NCBI GenBank assembly: GCA_045542355.1
Contig: JAZQKX010000020.1
Location: 10,423-74,422, forward strand
Origin: UMGS1532 sp045542355
GTDB lineage: Bacteria; Bacillota; Clostridia; Oscillospirales; Acutalibacteraceae
Direction: 5' to 3'
DNA: 64,000 nucleotides
Below the pieces are notes generated by a model. It made no database searches and had not been told where the DNA came from. It saw only the letters and a program-made list of their open reading frames with translations. Made by a program: the position numbers and the translations under genes. This document shows, in pieces, positions 1 through 7,872 of this stretch; within the stretch, counting starts at the first letter, position 1, and the number at the start of each line of letters is the position of its first letter.

Positions 1-2
1 TA

Positions 3-773
3 TTTGTAGGACCGACGGGCGTGGGTAAAACCGAGCTTGTTAAGGTGTTGTCAAAGCAGCTATTCCATACCCCCGAAACCTTGATTCGTCTTGATATGTC
101 AGAGTTTATGGAAAAGCATTCTGTGTCCCGTCTTATTGGTGCACCTCCAGGATATGTTGGCTATGATGATGCAGGACAGCTAACTGAAAAAGTTCGCCGT
201 AAGCCCTATTCTGTAATACTTTTTGATGAGATTGAAAAGGCGCATCCGGATGTTCTTAACATTCTTCTGCAAATCCTCGATGACGGTAGAGTGACCGATG
301 CTCAGGGCAGAGTGGTTAATTTTGAGAATACAATAATTGTTATGACCTCTAATGCAGGTAGTGACAATTCCTCTAACCCAATGGGCTTTGGCAAAACCGT
401 GCAAAGCGCGGTAAGAGAAAAGGCTATTTCCGCTCTGGAGCAGTTTTTACGTCCCGAATTTATCGGCAGAGTTGATGAGATAGTTGTGTTTAATACCTTA
501 ACTAAGGATGATTTTTCAAGGATAGCAGATATTGCCCTGAAAGAATTAAGCGCTGTTTTAAAAGAAAAAGGAATCTCGCTAACGTTCACTGGAGCTGTTT
601 GCGACTTCATTGCCGAAAAATCCCATGGTGGAAAACGCGGCGCACGCGATTTAAGAAACTATGTGCGCAAAGAAATAGAGGATAAAATTGTGGGATATAT
701 TATCGACAATAGCGATATTCAGTCGATCGAATTGAGTGCCCAAAGAGATGAAATTAGCTTTTCTGTAAAATAA
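3..773 (+). CDS. Clp-family AAA+ ATPase, C-terminal (D2) part, cut by window start
   Basis: This is the 3' part of a ClpA/B/C-type AAA+ unfoldase, which threads proteins into ClpP or disaggregates them in the cytoplasm. The reading frame is open through the window edge, so the N-terminus and first ATPase domain lie outside. Visible are the D2 Walker A (GPTGVGKTE, bases 9-35), the pore-loop stretch GYVGYDD, Walker B (VILFDEIEKAH), sensor 1 (MTSNAGS), the arginine-finger region RPEFIGRVDE, and a C-terminal D2-small domain with GARDLRNYVRKEIED. About 250 residues follow Walker A, as expected for a complete D2 end. ClpC, ClpA and ClpB cannot be told apart without the middle domain. An in-frame GTG at 21 is the Val of Walker A, not a start. 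Confidence 0.93.
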   Translation, partial: FVGPTGVGKTELVKVLSKQLFHTPETLIRLDMSEFMEKHSVSRLIGAPPGYVGYDDAGQLTEKVRRKPYSVILFDEIEKAHPDVLNILLQILDDGRVTDAQGRVVNFENTIIVMTSNAGSDNSSNPMGFGKTVQSAVREKAISALEQFLRPEFIGRVDEIVVFNTLTKDDFSRIADIALKELSAVLKEKGISLTFTGAVCDFIAEKSHGGKRGARDLRNYVRKEIEDKIVGYIIDNSDIQSIELSAQRDEISFSVK

Positions 774-795
774 TTAAAATTTTTTAAAATACCTC

Positions 796-827
796 TTGAT
801 TTTTTACGGGAATTGTGTTATTATAAT
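796..827 (+). promoter_or_regulatory. Possible promoter of tRNA-Gly, overlapped by a palindrome
   Basis: A consensus -10 TATAAT lies at 822-827, twelve bases before the tRNA. The best -35 (TTGATT, 796-801) is 20 bases away, longer than ideal. A 9-bp perfect inverted repeat (806-814 and 825-833, arm ACGGGAATT) overlaps the -10. It could instead end transcription of the Clp gene, but no T-run follows it. Confidence 0.4.
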
Positions 828-838
828 TCCCGTCCTCT

Positions 839-912
839 GCAGGTGTAGTTCAATGGTAGAACTCCAGCCTTCCAAGCTGGTCACGTGGGTTCGATTCCCA
901 TCACCTGCTCCA
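839..912 (+). tRNA. tRNA-Gly (anticodon TCC)
   Basis: A full cloverleaf can be folded. The acceptor arm GCAGGTG pairs with CACCTGC. The anticodon arm CCAGC/GCTGG holds loop CTTCCAA with anticodon TCC, which reads GGA/GGG glycine codons. The T arm carries GGTTCGATTCCC, and CCA is encoded at 910-912. Confidence 0.97.
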
Positions 913-916
913 AAGA

Positions 917-951
917 AAGCACAGACCCGACTGGGCCTGTGCTTGTTTTTT
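917..951 (+). terminator. Rho-independent terminator after tRNA-Gly
   Basis: A 12-bp stem (917-928 with 933-944, arm AAGCACAGACCC with one G-T pair) and a GACT loop are followed by TGTTTTTT. Confidence 0.9.
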
Positions 952-973
952 CCAACAAATTTCAACAATATTC

Positions 974-1002
974 TTGACTTTATTTTTCATAGTAATTAGA
1001 AT
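974..1002 (+). promoter_or_regulatory. Predicted sigma-A promoter of the Fn3/Big2 surface protein
   Basis: TTGACT (974-979) and TAGAAT (997-1002) are separated by exactly 17 bases and lie 33 bases before the start codon. Confidence 0.6.
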
Positions 1003-1034
1003 TAAGTTAAAATGATTGCTATTGGTGAATTATT

Positions 1035-2729
1035 ATGTCTAAAACCAAGTTGAATATAATAAAAGTTTACTCTGTTATTTTTGCGGTCCTAATTATATTA
1101 AGCTCAATTTCTCAGGGGTTAACTGCTTATGCAGCCACTAAGATCGCGCCGCCCAAAAGCATCAAAACAAGTTTTGTCTCTACTGGCGTTAAAATCAAAT
1201 GGAGCCGAGTAAAATCTGCTAAGGGTTATTATATTTACCGAAAGAAATCCACATCTTCTAAGTTCACCAGAATTGCAAAGATCACAAAGAATACCAAGCT
1301 ATCTTATACCGACAAGAATGCCCAAAGCGGAAACTATTATATCTACGCAGTTAAATCCTACAAAGGAAAGAACACAAGTGCTTATAAAAAGACGAGTAAA
1401 AAGTTTTATTTAAAAGCTCCTGTCATTAGCTCGGTTAAAAACAACTATGCCTCTGTAACTATAAAATGGAAAAAGATAACGGGTGTCACGGGATATCGTC
1501 TATATAGAAAAACAGGTAGCGGTAGTTGGAAGAAAATCGCTACGCTTAAAAGCGACAGCAAGGTTAAATATACCGACAAAAAGGTTGTTAACGGAAAGAA
1601 GTACACCTATTCATTAAAGGCATATCAGGGCAGTAAATCCAGCGTTCGCGGAGCCTCAAAAAAACTTAAATTCAAGAAGACGACCATAAAGATTACTCTT
1701 AATAAAACTAAACTCACATTATATACGGGCAAAAATCATACATTGAAAGCAACCCCGTCTATATCAGGTGTCAGCGTAAAATGGGAGAGTAGTAATAAAA
1801 ATATTGTGACGGTCAACTCCAAAGGAAAGATCACGGCAGTTTCTGAGGGAACTGCAGAAATTACCGCTTATTTCACATACAATGATAAGAAATATAAAAA
1901 GACCTGCAGTGTCACCGTTAAAGAAAAGGAATACAGCATTGGTGAGGCGGTTGATTTAGATGGCAAGATTTTATTTACTATAGATAGCGTTAAAGCGCAT
2001 ACATATTGTGACTCTGAGAATTCTCAGACGTCTGAAGATAATGTAATTATCAACTATAGCTACGAAAATATCTGTTGCAGTAATAACATTAAGATAGACA
2101 GAGGTAATTTTACAATTAGCGACGCCGAGGGAGGTGTAGGGACTTTCGTAGACGACTGTTTGCATTGCACCACTTCGCAGTATTGTGCTGAGGGCGTTAG
2201 CCAAAAGGGTATGGTAGCCGTTGCGGTGTTAGATAGCAAAGGTGATTACTGCAAATTGAAACTGACGGTCAATGTGGATAACTACGGTAAACTTACTGCT
2301 AAATTCAAGCTAAAAATAGACAGAGATTGTGACGATCTATTAAGCGATAAAATAATATTTGGAATGACAAACAGCGCTGTTTGTTTAGCAAAACTCAATG
2401 CTTATAACCCGTCTACCATAAAACTTAAAAGCACAGTATATAAAAAGAACGATAGCCTAATTCTGAATGGAAAAACAGTCAACACGTCTACCTGCTCAAT
2501 CGAATATAGTTATGTTTCTAAAGATGGTAAAGCCGTTATCGAACATATAAAAGCATATTTTATCGGGGAGAACCCCAAACTTAAAAATAGTTATATATAC
2601 AAAATACCCGATGGCTATGTTCTGGCAGTAGCGCAACCCCAAAAGGAGACAAGCTACGACGGAGAGATAAACTGTGAAAGCGTTTTAAAAGCCAAAGGGA
2701 TTTGTTCTCTCATGACCATTATATATTAG
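1035..2729 (+). CDS. Secreted protein with two Fn3-like repeats and a Big2 domain
   Basis: A 564-residue exported protein of unknown exact role. Residues 1-34 form a signal peptide (basic start, hydrophobic core, cleavage near TAYAA). Two Fn3-like repeats follow (about 38-125 and 128-212), recognisable by the repeated GYYIYRK / GYRLYRK strands and SYTDKN / KYTDKK turns. A bacterial Ig-like group 2 domain (about 215-297) shows WESSNKNIVTV and GKITAVSEGTAEIT. The last ~265 residues match no family I recognise and hold many cysteines (for example the ICCSN, DDCLHC and SQYC stretches). There is no LPXTG motif, so surface attachment is not evident. The Fn3 part is very lysine-rich, which suggests binding to an acidic cell-wall polymer; that is inference. 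It is a single gene with its own promoter and terminator. Confidence 0.85.
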   Translation: MSKTKLNIIKVYSVIFAVLIILSSISQGLTAYAATKIAPPKSIKTSFVSTGVKIKWSRVKSAKGYYIYRKKSTSSKFTRIAKITKNTKLSYTDKNAQSGNYYIYAVKSYKGKNTSAYKKTSKKFYLKAPVISSVKNNYASVTIKWKKITGVTGYRLYRKTGSGSWKKIATLKSDSKVKYTDKKVVNGKKYTYSLKAYQGSKSSVRGASKKLKFKKTTIKITLNKTKLTLYTGKNHTLKATPSISGVSVKWESSNKNIVTVNSKGKITAVSEGTAEITAYFTYNDKKYKKTCSVTVKEKEYSIGEAVDLDGKILFTIDSVKAHTYCDSENSQTSEDNVIINYSYENICCSNNIKIDRGNFTISDAEGGVGTFVDDCLHCTTSQYCAEGVSQKGMVAVAVLDSKGDYCKLKLTVNVDNYGKLTAKFKLKIDRDCDDLLSDKIIFGMTNSAVCLAKLNAYNPSTIKLKSTVYKKNDSLILNGKTVNTSTCSIEYSYVSKDGKAVIEHIKAYFIGENPKLKNSYIYKIPDGYVLAVAQPQKETSYDGEINCESVLKAKGICSLMTIIY

Positions 2730-2734
2730 AACAA

Positions 2735-2767
2735 AAAAGCAAGATGTAGTTTTTACATCTTGCTTTT
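2735..2767. terminator. Bidirectional terminator between convergent genes
   Basis: A 14-bp perfect stem (arm AAAAGCAAGATGTA, its complement ending at 2767) has T-rich ends on both strands. It serves the surface protein (+) and prs (-). Confidence 0.85.
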
Positions 2768-2775
2768 AGTTTTGA

Positions 2776-3900
2776 TTAGATTTGATTGTATTTTTGGAGG
2801 ATAGCCTTTATGCGCTCTGCAGGATTGAGGAGTTGGCTGATTGAATTATCATAGTTGAGGGTATCGACAAGGTATGCAATGTATTTTGACATATCAACAC
2901 TTGCGTACCACTCGCGTTTGAGTAATTCATCTGTGGAATAAATAAGGTTGGTTGTAAAGATTTTATCAATTAGACCCTTTTCATAGAATTCATCGAATTT
3001 ATCCAGACCGCTTGTGAAAAGGCCAAAGGTTGTGAATGCGAAAATTCTGTTTGCTTTCATTCCTTTAAGTTTTTCCGCCAGATCAAGGAGGGAGTCGCCC
3101 GAAGCAATCATATCGTCAACCACGATAACATCCTTACCGGCCACATCGTTTCCTAAAAATTCGTGGGCTTCGATGGGGTTGCGACCATTAACTATCTTAG
3201 AATAATTACGGCGCTTATAGAACATACCCAGCTCTAAACCTAGAATGGAGGAATAGTAAATACAGCGAGACATTGCGCCTTCATCGGGGGAGATGATCAT
3301 TGCGTGTTCGCGGTCGAGCTTGATATTGGGAACGGTTTTAAGCAAAGCCTTTATCATTTGATAGGTAGGTTGAACATTGTCAAAGCCGCCAAGAGGGATA
3401 GCATTCTGGATACGTGGGTCATGAGCGTCAAAAGTTAGTATATTCGAAACACCCATTCCAATAAGCTCCTGCATTGCCATTGCACAGTCGAGGGATTCGC
3501 GGGCAGTTCTTCTGTGCTGACGGCCTTCATAAAGCATAGGCATAACAACAGTGATTCTACGAGCTTTACCGCCTAATGCCTGAATAACACGCTTTAAATC
3601 CTGATAGTGGTCGTCTGGGCTCATGGGTACTTCCATACCGTACATTTTATAGGTTACACCGTAGTTGAAGCAATCAACCACTATGTAAGCATCAAGACCG
3701 CGAGCGGTGTGCTTCATAAGGGCCTTACCTTCGCCTGTGCCGAAACGGGGGCAATCCACGTTTACGATGTAGGTGTGCTCGTCCGGCATACCACGCCACT
3801 GTAAAAGGTAATAGTCTACCTTTGCCGCAATCGCTTCACAGCCTCTGAGAGGAATAATGGCAAGGTCACCAAAGGTTGAATGTTTGTTTTGTGCTGACAT
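2776..3900 (-). CDS. prs: Ribose-phosphate pyrophosphokinase (PRPP synthetase)
   Basis: Makes PRPP from ribose 5-phosphate and ATP for purine, pyrimidine, NAD, histidine and tryptophan synthesis in the cytosol. Key parts are the FDAHDP metal/ATP segment (about 157-162), SPDEGAMSR (about 204-212), the basic catalytic-loop start KRRNYSK (about 229), and the PRPP-binding loop VVDDMIASGDS (about 260-270). At 374 residues it is longer than the usual ~315-residue enzyme because of an N-terminal extension and insertions; I believe such long forms occur in Clostridia, but this was not checked. A strong ribosome-binding site (GGAGGGACAAG) precedes the ATG. It is transcribed alone, divergent from thyX. 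Confidence 0.93.
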   Translation of the reverse strand: MSAQNKHSTFGDLAIIPLRGCEAIAAKVDYYLLQWRGMPDEHTYIVNVDCPRFGTGEGKALMKHTARGLDAYIVVDCFNYGVTYKMYGMEVPMSPDDHYQDLKRVIQALGGKARRITVVMPMLYEGRQHRRTARESLDCAMAMQELIGMGVSNILTFDAHDPRIQNAIPLGGFDNVQPTYQMIKALLKTVPNIKLDREHAMIISPDEGAMSRCIYYSSILGLELGMFYKRRNYSKIVNGRNPIEAHEFLGNDVAGKDVIVVDDMIASGDSLLDLAEKLKGMKANRIFAFTTFGLFTSGLDKFDEFYEKGLIDKIFTTNLIYSTDELLKREWYASVDMSKYIAYLVDTLNYDNSISQLLNPAERIKAILQKYNQI

Positions 3901-4009
3901 ACTTGTCCCTCCAAAAAAATATTACGAATATATAATATCACAAATGGGAGCAATATAAAAGAGATTTTTTGTTTTTTTAAAAAATTTCGTCATAATTTGT
4001 TAAGTACAG

Positions 4010-4038
4010 TTGCTTAACTGCGTTTTTTTTGGTATAAT
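4010..4038 (+). promoter_or_regulatory. Predicted promoter of the thyX operon
   Basis: A perfect -10 TATAAT (4033-4038) sits 17 bases after a weak -35 TTGCTT (4010-4015). The start codon of thyX is 33 bases downstream. Confidence 0.6.
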
Positions 4039-4070
4039 GAGTTAAAGTTTTTAATATAATAGGTGATATT

Positions 4071-4844
4071 ATGGCTATTGTAACCTTAATTGCGCATACT
4101 CCCGACCCGGAAAGAGTTGTGGCTGCCGCCGCAAAGCTTTGCTATTCCCAATCGGACGTTTGTGAAATAAGCGAAAATTTAACCGATGAAAAGGTGTCAT
4201 CTTTTGTTAAGATGCTTGCCGATATTGGGCACGAAAGCCCCACCGAACACGTTTCCTTTACCTTTGGGATACAGGGTGTGTCCCGAGCTCTTTTGGCGCA
4301 GTTCACAAGGCATAGGATTGCGTCATATTCTGTGCAGAGTCAGCGCTATGTTTCCCTCGATGACTTCACTTATATTGTGCCTCCCGAAATCGAGGCAATT
4401 CCCGAGGCGATGGAAATTTTTAATGAATCTATCGAAGCCGATAAAATGTACTATAATAAGCTTTCCGAGATACTGACTAAGCACCACGAAAAGGAAATGT
4501 TAGCCTCAGGTATGGAGGAAAAGGCAGCCAAAACCGCCGCTCAGAAAAAGGCTAACGAAGATGCACGTTTTGTATTGCCCAATGCTTGTGAAACCAAGAT
4601 GGTGGTAACAATGAATGTAAGAAGCCTGTATAACTTCTTCCGTCACCGTTGCTGTAACAGAGCTCAATGGGAAATCCGCGAGGTAGCGGAGCAAATGTAT
4701 AAGCTGGTCTACAATGTTGCTCCAAATCTATTTGCAAATGCGGGTCCTGCTTGTGTTTCTGGCAAGTGTCCGGAGGGTAAAATGAGCTGTGGAAAAATTC
4801 TCGAAATGCGGGATAAATACAATTCTTTAAAAAGCGGTGAATAA
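4071..4844 (+). CDS. thyX: Flavin-dependent thymidylate synthase ThyX
   Basis: Converts dUMP to dTMP using methylene-tetrahydrofolate as carbon donor and FADH2/NAD(P)H as reductant, yielding THF rather than dihydrofolate. The family signature RHRX7S is present: R80, H81, R82 and then S90 within RHRIASYSVQSQRY. The length (257 aa) is normal or slightly long. It heads a plus-strand run with thymidylate kinase 2 bases downstream, so the next two steps toward dTTP are co-expressed. The folate-salvage gene at 6052 lies in the same run and would feed its cofactor. No ThyA is visible in the window. Confidence 0.96.
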   Translation: MAIVTLIAHTPDPERVVAAAAKLCYSQSDVCEISENLTDEKVSSFVKMLADIGHESPTEHVSFTFGIQGVSRALLAQFTRHRIASYSVQSQRYVSLDDFTYIVPPEIEAIPEAMEIFNESIEADKMYYNKLSEILTKHHEKEMLASGMEEKAAKTAAQKKANEDARFVLPNACETKMVVTMNVRSLYNFFRHRCCNRAQWEIREVAEQMYKLVYNVAPNLFANAGPACVSGKCPEGKMSCGKILEMRDKYNSLKSGE

Positions 4845-4846
4845 TT

Positions 4847-5518
4847 TTGGGTAAGATAATTGTAATAGAGGGTTTAGATGGATGTGGTAAAAGCACCCAG
4901 CTCGAAATTCTTGGTAAGAAATTGCCCCAGATGGGATACAACTGCCGTACTGTTTCTTTTCCAAACTACGATTCTCCCGCCTGTGAGCCTGTAAAGATGT
5001 ATCTTGGCGGTGAGTTCGGTTCGAATCCCGACGATGTAAATGCTTTCGCGGCATCGACGCTATATGCTGTTGACCGTTTTGCCAGTTTTAAAACCGATTG
5101 GGAGAGCTTTTATAATGATGGCGGTATAATTGTATGCGGAAGATATGTCACCTCTAATGCCGTTCATCAGTGCTCCAAACTTCCCCGCGCTGAGTGGCAG
5201 GTTTTTTCGGATTGGCTATATGATTTCGAGTATAATAAGATAGGTATACCAAAACCAGATGCCGTCATTTTCCTTAGTATGCCTCCCGAAATGTCCGAAA
5301 AGCTTTTAATGACAAGATACGGCGGCGACGGTGATAAAAAGGATATCCACGAAAAGGATATTGAATATCAGATTAAATGCAGAGATGCCGCACGTTTTTC
5401 TGCCCAATATAACAAATGGGAAATCATTGATTGCACTAAGGACGGAACATTAAGAACGATTGATGATATATCCAATGAAATCATGGATATTGTTTTAAAG
5501 AAAATCAAAGGAGAATAG
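4847..5518 (+). CDS. tmk: Thymidylate kinase (dTMP kinase)
   Basis: Phosphorylates dTMP to dTDP with ATP. The Walker A GLDGCGKST is at residues 9-17, and a LID-like stretch (TRYGGDGDKKDIHE) lies around 161-174. The nucleotide-binding motif that is usually DRY-xx-SN reads GRYVTSN here, so the common Asp is replaced by Gly. The rest of the fold looks intact. The start is a TTG two bases after the thyX stop, which implies translational coupling. At 223 residues it is slightly longer than the usual ~210. dTMP kinase is the most likely activity given the thyX neighbour; another deoxynucleotide kinase is less likely. Confidence 0.88.
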   Translation: MGKIIVIEGLDGCGKSTQLEILGKKLPQMGYNCRTVSFPNYDSPACEPVKMYLGGEFGSNPDDVNAFAASTLYAVDRFASFKTDWESFYNDGGIIVCGRYVTSNAVHQCSKLPRAEWQVFSDWLYDFEYNKIGIPKPDAVIFLSMPPEMSEKLLMTRYGGDGDKKDIHEKDIEYQIKCRDAARFSAQYNKWEIIDCTKDGTLRTIDDISNEIMDIVLKKIKGE

Positions 5519-5521
5519 TTA

Positions 5522-6064
5522 ATGCTATATATATTTCTGGCAGACGGCTTTGAGGAAATCGAAGCACTTGCCACATTAGATATAATCCGTCGCGCAGGAT
5601 TAGAGATTAATACTGTGGGTGTTACAGGTGCTACTGTGACAGGCTCCCATGGTATCTCGGTTTTAGCGGATTGCACCATTGAGAATGTTACCGCTGACAA
5701 GCTTGATGGTGTGATATTACCTGGCGGTTTACCGGGCACCACCAATTTAGAAAAAGACAAGACCGTTTGTGAATATATTGAAATTTCAAACAACGGCGGA
5801 CTTCTTATTGCGGCTATTTGCGCCGCGCCGTCAATTCTTGGTCACATGGGGATCCTAAGCGGTAAAAAAGCCACCTGTTTTCCTGGGTTTGAGGATGAAT
5901 TAAAGGGAGCTTTATGCAGTGAAGAATTCGTGGTACAGCAGGGCAATATCATAACGGCCAAGGGTGCAGGCGCTGCTCTGGATTTCGGGCTTAAGATTGT
6001 TGAATATTTTAAGGGCACAGATTTTAGCGAAGAATTAAGGAAGACCATGCAATGCGTCCGTTAG
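5522..6064 (+). CDS. DJ-1/PfpI family protein
   Basis: A 180-residue single-domain member of the DJ-1/ThiJ/PfpI superfamily. It has the LADGFEEIEA start (with the conserved Glu that holds the reactive cysteine), the LPGG loop, and the nucleophile elbow AAICAAP with Cys100. Family members act as glutamine-amidotransferase-like hydrolases, chaperones or proposed glyoxalase/deglycase enzymes, so the exact substrate cannot be given. It starts 3 bases after tmk and overlaps the next gene by 13 bases, so it belongs to the same operon. Confidence 0.88.
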   Translation: MLYIFLADGFEEIEALATLDIIRRAGLEINTVGVTGATVTGSHGISVLADCTIENVTADKLDGVILPGGLPGTTNLEKDKTVCEYIEISNNGGLLIAAICAAPSILGHMGILSGKKATCFPGFEDELKGALCSEEFVVQQGNIITAKGAGAALDFGLKIVEYFKGTDFSEELRKTMQCVR

Positions 6065-6636
6065 ATATCAGAGAATACAAGCAAAATCTTCGCAACTGCG
6101 TAAAGCAACAGCGTAGGGAATTAACAGCGGAAGAAAAGTCTGCTCTTGATTCAGGTGTTCTCGCAAATGTTAGGAAAATGCGGGAATACCAGCGGTGTTC
6201 AACAATATTTGTATATGTATCTACCCCCATTGAGGTGGATACAAGGAAGATAATAGAAATGGCATGGGAGGACAACAAAAGAGTAGCTGTGCCCAGATGT
6301 ATACCCGAAACCCGTCAAATGACCTTTCATTATATAACCTCTTTTGACGATTTGTCCCCAGGCACATTTTCTGTCCTTGAGCCGTCACCCGACGCACCTT
6401 TAGCCGATAACTATGATAAGTCTATAATGCTTGTTCCTGCATTGATTATAGATAAATACGGATATCGTTTGGGATATGGCAAGGGCTATTACGACAGATA
6501 TATTTCAAAATATAGCGGTCTTACTGTGGGACTTTGCTATATAAGCAATATTAAAAACAGACTTTTCCACGGCCGTTTTGATAAAAAGCTGAATTATATT
6601 ATAACAGAGAAATATATTAAGAGAACTTTAATGTAA
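6052..6636 (+). CDS. 5-formyltetrahydrofolate cyclo-ligase
   Basis: Returns 5-formyl-THF to the active folate pool as 5,10-methenyl-THF using ATP. The family signature RLGYGKGYYDRY is at residues 139-150, and an N-terminal basic helix (KQNLRNCVKQQRREL) matches the usual start. The length of 194 aa is typical. The ATG overlaps the DJ-1 gene. Being in the thyX run makes sense, because ThyX consumes methylene-THF; this functional link is inference from position. Confidence 0.92.
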   Translation: MRPLDIREYKQNLRNCVKQQRRELTAEEKSALDSGVLANVRKMREYQRCSTIFVYVSTPIEVDTRKIIEMAWEDNKRVAVPRCIPETRQMTFHYITSFDDLSPGTFSVLEPSPDAPLADNYDKSIMLVPALIIDKYGYRLGYGKGYYDRYISKYSGLTVGLCYISNIKNRLFHGRFDKKLNYIITEKYIKRTLM

Positions 6637-6663
6637 TTTATATTGTGAAAGGACTGAGAATAA

Positions 6664-7872
6664 GTGGAGAACAACGGCAACACAGGTGAATTTATATTAA
6701 ATGACGCAATACAGTCTGATGATAGCACCAAGACCGATGCAGTCAACGATGAATATGTTATCGGAAGCGGTTTTAATATAGCTGAGGTAGAGGCTCCAAA
6801 AGAGCCAGAAAAGAAAAAGCGCAAAAGAACCAAGGGTGTGTGGCGCACTATCGTTTGGATAGTGTGCATTTTAGCTGTTTCTATATTTTGTGTGTTAGCA
6901 GGTATGGCGGCTGTGGCTGATTATATGGGACTTTTAGGTGATGTTACAACCGCAACCGTAACTATAGAAAAAGGTGAAAGTCTCGACAGTGTAGCTCAGG
7001 AGCTTAAAGATGTGGGTGCAATTAAATTCAAAGCATTCTTTAAGTTTTATGCAGGTAGTAAAAACTATTATGAGCAGTTCACCGAAGGTGTACATACCTT
7101 CAATGTAGAAAGCGGATATTCTGGAATAGTATATGAATTCACAAAGGTACCGGGTTTCAGCACCGAAACCGTGGAGCTCACAATTCCTGAATTGGCGACA
7201 ATAGACGATATAGCAAAGCTGTTTGATAAAGAGAACATTTGCTCAAAGGAAGACTTTTACGAAGTGGTGGAAAACACGGACTTTGATTACGATTTTCTTG
7301 ACGATATCCCCGTCAAGTCGGTCCACTATCGTCTGGAGGGTTATCTCTATCCCGACACCTATCAGTTCTATGTATGGGATTCAAAGGACGGAGCCGAGCA
7401 GGCTGTCAAGAAAATGCTTGATAATTTTGCCTCAAAAATAGAGGATGACTACTATGAAAAAGCTGAAAAAATGGGTTATAGTTTCCACGAAATCATGACC
7501 ATGGCATCCATTATAGAGCTTGAGTGCAACGGCTATCCCGACGAAATGCCAAAGGTTTCTGCTGTGTTCTATAATAGGCTTCTTAACTGGGGCGGTGAGC
7601 CTAAAATGTTGGGATCCTCTCCAACCGCGGAATATCCTTATGGCGGTGGCAATTATGACACCAATAAAAAAGAGGGATTGCCCCCAGGACCTTTCTGCGC
7701 AACAGGTATAAATGCCATCAAGGCGGCGCTTAATCCCAAAAAGGATTTCGACAGTAAGTATTTTTACTTCGTTACCGATACCGATTTCAATTTCTATTAT
7801 AACGAGACCTTGTATCAGCACGAAAATACAATCTACAATCTGCGGATGCAGGGCAAATGGGGAGAGGACTAA
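6664..7872 (+). CDS. mltG: Endolytic transglycosylase MltG (YceG-like)
   Basis: A membrane-anchored lytic transglycosylase that cuts nascent glycan strands and ends their elongation. It begins with GTG and an acidic then lysine-rich cytoplasmic tail (1-60), followed by one transmembrane helix (about 60-82). The external part has a LysM-like stretch and the YceG domain with HEIMTMASIIELE, in which E285 corresponds to the catalytic glutamate, then PKVSAVFYNRL and LGSSPTAEY. The 402-residue length is normal. The stop codon overlaps the start of the U32 gene (TAATG). Confidence 0.94.
   Translation: MENNGNTGEFILNDAIQSDDSTKTDAVNDEYVIGSGFNIAEVEAPKEPEKKKRKRTKGVWRTIVWIVCILAVSIFCVLAGMAAVADYMGLLGDVTTATVTIEKGESLDSVAQELKDVGAIKFKAFFKFYAGSKNYYEQFTEGVHTFNVESGYSGIVYEFTKVPGFSTETVELTIPELATIDDIAKLFDKENICSKEDFYEVVENTDFDYDFLDDIPVKSVHYRLEGYLYPDTYQFYVWDSKDGAEQAVKKMLDNFASKIEDDYYEKAEKMGYSFHEIMTMASIIELECNGYPDEMPKVSAVFYNRLLNWGGEPKMLGSSPTAEYPYGGGNYDTNKKEGLPPGPFCATGINAIKAALNPKKDFDSKYFYFVTDTDFNFYYNETLYQHENTIYNLRMQGKWGED

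Noticed and set aside
796..999. 67-codon frame running through tRNA-Gly and its terminator
   Set aside because: It consists of the tRNA and hairpin sequence; not a protein gene.
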